A stretch of DNA of 10,724 bases. It comes from an uncultured Clostridia bacterium. Its GTDB lineage: Bacteria; Bacillota; Clostridia; Oscillospirales; Acutalibacteraceae. The notes below the pieces were generated by a model. It had not been told where the DNA came from. It worked only from the letters and a program-made list of their open reading frames with translations, and ran no database searches. Positions 7,362-10,724 of the stretch are shown here, piece by piece. Made by a program: the position numbers and the translations under genes. Location: NCBI GenBank assembly GCA_937901145.1, contig CALCHE010000058.1, forward strand, positions 1 to 10,724, given 5' to 3'. Position 1 is the stretch's first letter; every line of letters begins with the position of its first letter.

Positions 7362-9098
7362 ATGACATTTGAAATTAAAGGTAATGAATTTATAAAGGAC
7401 GGAAAACCCGTCAAAATTATTTCCGGTGCCGTTCATTATTTCCGTAATATGCCTGACACCTGGTCAGATATATTCAGAAAGATGAGAGCTATGGGCTGTA
7501 ACTGTGTAGAGACCTACTGTGCGTGGAATCTTCATGAAAAACAGCCGGGAGAGTACGATTTCGAGGGTAATCTTGATATTTCCCTGTTCCTTCAGAAAGC
7601 CGCAGAAGAGGGTCTTATGGCTATAGTAAGACCGGGTCCCTATATCTGTGCAGAATGGGAATTCGGTGGCTTGCCCTGGTGGATTCAGGCAGATGACGAA
7701 ATTGAAATCCGTTGCAGTAATAAAGCTTACATAAAATACTTTGACCGTTACCTTGTAAAGCTTTTCGAACAGGTTAAGCCTCACCTTTGCACTAACGGCG
7801 GAAATGTTATTATGCTTCAGTGTGAGAATGAGTACGGTTATTACGGTGACGATAAGGAATATCTGAAATATCTTTACGAAAGCTATCGTGAAAAGGGGAT
7901 TGATGTTCCTCTCTTTACCTCTGACGGCACAAGCAAGGATAACCTTTTAGACGGATATATTGAGGGCTGTATGGCTACTCTTAATTTCGGCAGCCGTGTG
8001 GAGGAAAACTTCCGCGCTCACGACGAGCTTTTCCCTGATCAGCCGAAAATGTGTATGGAAATGTGGAACGGATGGTTTGATGCCTGGGGTGATGAATTCC
8101 ATCACACTACCTCTGCTGAGGATTATGCCAAGGCAGTGGATGATATGCTCACCAAGGGTAGCGTAAATATGTATATGTTCATCGGCGGTACTAATTTCGG
8201 CTTTATGAGCGGTGCCAATCATTACGAAAGATTTGCCCCTGATGTAACGAGCTATGATTATGATGCACTTCTTACGGAATGCGGTGATGTGACACCTAAG
8301 TATCACGCCATAAGAAATGTTATTATGAAGCATACAGGTGAGTCTTTACCTGAAATTCCTGCTGACAGAACAAAGAAAGCTTATGGCAAATTCACTCTTA
8401 CGGAAAAGGGCGGTATCTTCGAAAATCTTGATAAGCTCTCTTCTCCCGTACATTCCGATGTACCTCTCTGTATGGAAAAATACGGTCAGGGCTACGGCTT
8501 TATAGCTTATACCACTGTTCTCGGCAGAGATTATGAAAATGTGAAGCTTTCCTTCGAAAGTCTCGGAGACAGAGCTCAGATATACATCAATAAAGATCTC
8601 GTCGGCATCGTGTATATAAACGATTCTCTCGAAACTGAGTTCTCCGCCAAAGCAGGTGACAGACTCACTGTTCTTTGTGAAAATATGGGCAGAGCGAACT
8701 TCGGTAGTAAGATGATGCGTAAAAAGGGTATAGCGGGCAGATGTCTTCTGGACAAGAAAATTCATTTCGGCTGGGATGTATACACTTTGCCGATGAATAA
8801 TCTCGACAGAGTAGTTTATACCGAAGGGGATATAAAGGAAAAGTCTGTTTTCTATAGAGGTACATTCACCGTCGATGAAGCTTTCGACACATTCCTTAAG
8901 CTCGATAATTTCACTAAAGGCTTCGTAACTGTAAACGGATACAATATCGGTAGATACTGGGAAATCGGACCCCAGCAGACTCTGTATATTCCCGCCTCAC
9001 TTCTTAAAGAAGGTGATAATGAAATCATTATCTTTGAGTCTGACGGAATTAAGGGTGAGCCTGTGATTGAATTTGTGGATAAACCAATTCTCGGTTAA
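7362..9098 (+). CDS. Glycoside hydrolase family 35 beta-galactosidase, cytoplasmic
   Basis: This 578-residue protein removes terminal beta-linked galactose from oligosaccharides by a retaining mechanism. The (beta/alpha)8 catalytic domain spans about residues 5-320, with the family hallmarks GAVHYFR, ETYCAWNLHE, VRPGPYICAEWEFGGLPWW and GGNVIMLQCENEYG, whose last Glu (E157) is the predicted acid/base. CMEMWNGWFDAWG carries the predicted nucleophile E233, and FIGGTNFGF follows. A beta-sandwich region occupies the C-terminal third and ends with the GH35-type NGYNIGRYWEIGPQQTLYIP. No signal peptide or anchor is present, so substrates must be imported, perhaps by the preceding MFS protein. The ATG at 7362 is preferred because of its GGTGGTG site and the promoter at 7302-7330. 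The length is usual for bacterial GH35. The enzyme family is very secure; the exact linkage preference is unknown. Confidence 0.95.
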   Translation: MTFEIKGNEFIKDGKPVKIISGAVHYFRNMPDTWSDIFRKMRAMGCNCVETYCAWNLHEKQPGEYDFEGNLDISLFLQKAAEEGLMAIVRPGPYICAEWEFGGLPWWIQADDEIEIRCSNKAYIKYFDRYLVKLFEQVKPHLCTNGGNVIMLQCENEYGYYGDDKEYLKYLYESYREKGIDVPLFTSDGTSKDNLLDGYIEGCMATLNFGSRVEENFRAHDELFPDQPKMCMEMWNGWFDAWGDEFHHTTSAEDYAKAVDDMLTKGSVNMYMFIGGTNFGFMSGANHYERFAPDVTSYDYDALLTECGDVTPKYHAIRNVIMKHTGESLPEIPADRTKKAYGKFTLTEKGGIFENLDKLSSPVHSDVPLCMEKYGQGYGFIAYTTVLGRDYENVKLSFESLGDRAQIYINKDLVGIVYINDSLETEFSAKAGDRLTVLCENMGRANFGSKMMRKKGIAGRCLLDKKIHFGWDVYTLPMNNLDRVVYTEGDIKEKSVFYRGTFTVDEAFDTFLKLDNFTKGFVTVNGYNIGRYWEIGPQQTLYIPASLLKEGDNEIIIFESDGIKGEPVIEFVDKPILG

Positions 9099-9113
9099 AC
9101 TGAAAATCAAAAA

Positions 9114-9145
9114 TACGGGACTGTTTTAAGTCCCGTAAATTTTTT
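9114..9145. terminator. Bidirectional intrinsic terminator between convergent genes
   Basis: TACGGGACT (9114-9122) and AGTCCCGTA (9129-9137) form a perfect 9-bp stem with a 6-nt loop. On the plus strand six T follow (9140-9145), ending the GH35 transcript. On the minus strand the A-run 9109-9113 becomes five T, so it can also end the oxidoreductase transcript arriving from the right. Confidence 0.9.
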
Positions 9146-9151
9146 ATATAT

Positions 9152-10480
9152 TTATCTTTTAAAGCAATTGTTATATTTATTAACCCAGGAACATACCTTC
9201 TTAAGATCGTATTCCTTAGGCATAGCAGCAGTAACAGCGGTCGTTGCTGCTATATCGGTACCGAGTTTTAAAACCTTTTTGAATACATTCGAGTTATTAA
9301 TTAAAGCGTCGGCCTTGATTTTGATATCTGATGCGGTTACTCCTTTGAAAACCTCGATGATATTTGAAGAGATAACACCTGCAGTCATATCGCGGGCATT
9401 GAGAACACCTTTTTCAAATATGTAGTCAAGCTCTGCACATTCAAGTCTGGTGAGAAGAAGTTTAATTGAAGCAAAGGGAGCAAGACCTGCGCCTATTTTT
9501 TCATAAAAATCTCTCTGATATTTCCATAGTGTGGCAGCACTGTAGCTTTCTGTTCTGTCGTCGATAACTGCATTAGCCAGAAGAGCCGCAGCCTTCATGC
9601 TGTTAGCGATACCCGAGCCGATAATAGGAACTGTCATAAATGCGCTGTCACCGATAGCCGCATAACCGTCAGCCACGAGAACACCGAGAGGCTGTCTTAC
9701 GGGAATCTGAACAAATTCACCGCCTCTGAGGAGTTTTTTGCCGAGGTGGGGATTCTCTTCTCGGAGTGCCTCAAGAGTCTTCTCTACCTCTTCCTCATCG
9801 AGGGGAGCGAATCTGCCGATAAGAATATCAGTGTGTTCCTCCTCATCGGCTACCCAAGAGATACCGAGTTTACCTCTGTGGAAAAGTATAACCTTGAATT
9901 TATCTTCAACCTCACAGGGCTCACCTTTTTCATAAAAGCCTCTCCATACATAGAAACGTTCAAATTCCTTAGGCTCCTTCTGAATACCGAGGTGTGCGGG
10001 AAGATTCATACGAAGAGGTGAATTGATACCGCATCCATCGATGACAAGATCAGCAAAAATATCTTTTTTGCCTATTTTAACACCTGCTACACGGTTACCG
10101 AGCATAAGGGGGCCGTCAACAGCCTTGCCGAATTCGAACTTAACACCGCATTCTTCGGCATAAGAAATAAGACAATCATAAATAGTTTTTCTTTCCATCT
10201 GTATTTCCAGTTGATCCTCAGGAGTATGCTGTCTGAGAGCGATTCCCATACCGGGACCGAAGAAGGTCATATCCTGCTTGAGATTCCATTTGCTTTCATC
10301 GGGAATATCCATACCGATAGCAGTAAAAGCCTTACGGTCGAAGATGTCTGTCCAGTCATAGCCTACATCTTTTCTCTTATTCTTTTCATAAACTGTTACA
10401 TCGAAGCCGTTTTTTGCCAGAATAGCAGCTGCGGCAATACCGCCGTGACCTGCACCTGCAACTATAATTTTTTTGCTCAT
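9152..10480 (-). CDS. FAD-dependent oxidoreductase (monooxygenase/geranylgeranyl-reductase-like fold)
   Basis: This 442-residue flavoprotein has an N-terminal Rossmann motif GAGHGG (residues 9-14), followed by VTVYEKN with E32 as the expected FAD ribose-binding acid. A DG-like motif is at ADLVIDGCG (about 143-151) and the second FAD motif is GYAAIGDSAF (G277, D278), continuing PIIGSGIANSMKAA. This order is that of the PHBH-like group, which includes aromatic hydroxylases, squalene-type epoxidases and geranylgeranyl reductases. In a presumed anaerobe a reductase or dehydrogenase role is more likely than O2-dependent hydroxylation, but the substrate is unknown. The C-terminal region (about 325-442) has no motif I recognise. 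The ATG at 10478-10480 has AAGGAGAG (10487-10494) 6 nt upstream and its own promoter. The gene converges with GH35 and shares the terminator at 9114-9145. Confidence 0.88.
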   Translation of the reverse strand: MSKKIIVAGAGHGGIAAAAILAKNGFDVTVYEKNKRKDVGYDWTDIFDRKAFTAIGMDIPDESKWNLKQDMTFFGPGMGIALRQHTPEDQLEIQMERKTIYDCLISYAEECGVKFEFGKAVDGPLMLGNRVAGVKIGKKDIFADLVIDGCGINSPLRMNLPAHLGIQKEPKEFERFYVWRGFYEKGEPCEVEDKFKVILFHRGKLGISWVADEEEHTDILIGRFAPLDEEEVEKTLEALREENPHLGKKLLRGGEFVQIPVRQPLGVLVADGYAAIGDSAFMTVPIIGSGIANSMKAAALLANAVIDDRTESYSAATLWKYQRDFYEKIGAGLAPFASIKLLLTRLECAELDYIFEKGVLNARDMTAGVISSNIIEVFKGVTASDIKIKADALINNSNVFKKVLKLGTDIAATTAVTAAMPKEYDLKKVCSWVNKYNNCFKR

Positions 10481-10510
10481 ATATATCTCTCCTTAATATT
10501 CTGTACATCA

Positions 10511-10539
10511 ATTATATAAGAAAGAAAAACATATATCAA
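10511..10539 (-). promoter_or_regulatory. Sigma-A promoter for the FAD oxidoreductase
   Basis: Read on the minus strand, TTGATA (10539-10534), a 17-nt spacer and TATAAT (10516-10511) form a near-perfect promoter with the same hexamers as the GH35 promoter. It lacks the TG of an extended -10. Transcription should begin near 10504, giving a leader of about 24 nt that contains the AAGGAGAG ribosome binding site. Confidence 0.75.
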
Positions 10540-10569
10540 TATTATAAAAGAAATATAACGTAATAAATT

Positions 10570-10635
10570 ACTGAATATAAAAAAAGAATAGTGATAATAT
10601 CATCATTTTGTTGACGATTTAAGAGTATATTCAGT
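10570..10635. repeat. 10-bp inverted repeat around an AT-rich spacer, upstream of the oxidoreductase
   Basis: ACTGAATATA (10570-10579) and TATATTCAGT (10626-10635) are perfect inverted copies 46 nt apart. Between them lies a small dyad, TGATAATATCA (10592-10602). The element sits between the tRNA fragment and the oxidoreductase promoter. It could be a regulator site or a weak structure in the tRNA trailer; the region is AT-rich, so chance is possible. Confidence 0.35.
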
Positions 10636-10664
10636 TTTAAAGAGTATTGCGATAAAACAAAAAA

Positions 10665-10709
10665 TGGTGAGGATGAGTGGGCTCGAACCACCGACCCCTT
10701 GCATGTCAA
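10665..10709 (-). tRNA. 3' half of tRNA-Val(GAC); the 5' half is not recognisable in the window
   Basis: On the minus strand, in order: anticodon loop TTGACAT (10709-10703, anticodon GAC), 3' anticodon stem GCAAG, 5-nt variable loop GGGTC, T-arm GGTGG / TTCGAGC / CCACT, acceptor strand CATCCTC, discriminator A and an encoded CCA (10667-10665), then six T. All spacings match a standard tRNA. The bases where the 5' anticodon stem should be (10714-10710, CGGGC) do not pair properly with GCAAG: two G-A mismatches. The remaining 10 bases do not look like a D-arm. It is therefore either a tRNA 3' fragment, such as an attachment-site copy, or an intact gene spoiled by an assembly edge. Confidence 0.6.
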
Positions 10710-10724
10710 GCCCGCCTGACGGCG

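Noticed and set aside
7947..8765. Minus-strand open frames of 128 and 139 codons opposite the GH35 gene
   Set aside because: They lie wholly opposite a conserved enzyme gene, show no recognisable domain and have no convincing start signals; shadows of codon bias.
10211..10519. Plus-strand 102-codon open frame opposite the oxidoreductase start
   Set aside because: It runs antisense through the FAD motif and the promoter region and has no ribosome binding site; a shadow.
1..10724. TGACGGCG at both ends (3-10 and 10717-10724), as if the window were a circular molecule
   Set aside because: Only eight bases match and neighbouring bases differ; the gene content is ordinary chromosomal. Chance is sufficient.
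1..10724. CRISPR arrays, insertion sequences, transposases, riboswitches
   Set aside because: No regularly spaced repeats, transposase motifs or long structured leaders were seen; intergenic gaps are all under 200 nt.

Overview
The window looks like chromosomal DNA of a low-to-moderate GC Gram-positive anaerobe, most likely a member of the Clostridia (Ruminococcus/Oscillospiraceae-like, gut or rumen). This is inferred from the clostridial style of the CarB and CarA sequences, strong GGAGG ribosome binding sites, consensus sigma-A promoters, and a cytoplasmic GH35 beta-galactosidase. No phylogenetic search could be run.

Layout: (1) 1-4701, plus strand: the 3' part of carA (carbamoyl phosphate synthase small subunit), then 3 nt later a 1344-residue protein that is a complete carB fused in frame to a complete-length diaminopimelate epimerase (DapF) domain. 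A hairpin/T-tract follows at 4709-4744. (2) 4767-7312, plus: a MATE-family exporter starting at TTG, overlapping by 1 nt an MFS transporter. (3) 7302-9098, plus: a near-consensus extended -10 promoter inside the end of the MFS gene drives a GH35 beta-galactosidase. (4) 9114-9145: a perfect hairpin that probably terminates transcription from both sides. (5) 9152-10480, minus: an FAD-dependent oxidoreductase with its own consensus promoter. (6) 10665-10709, minus: the 3' half of a tRNA-Val(GAC), whose expected 5' half is not recognisable in the last 15 bases.

The most interesting part is the carA-carB-dapF block. The CarA glutaminase domain has lost all three catalytic residues (Cys to Gly, His to Glu, Glu to Asp) and a loop after them, while glutamine-contact motifs and all CarB synthetase motifs persist. 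This predicts a carbamoyl phosphate synthase fed by free ammonia, possibly still binding glutamine. The fused DapF domain keeps one catalytic Cys but has Ala in place of the other. Carbamoyl phosphate (pyrimidines, arginine) and meso-diaminopimelate (lysine, peptidoglycan) are thus tied together in one polypeptide with partly degenerate active sites. The transporter/beta-galactosidase genes suggest a small galactoside uptake and hydrolysis locus, but the transporter substrates cannot be read from sequence.
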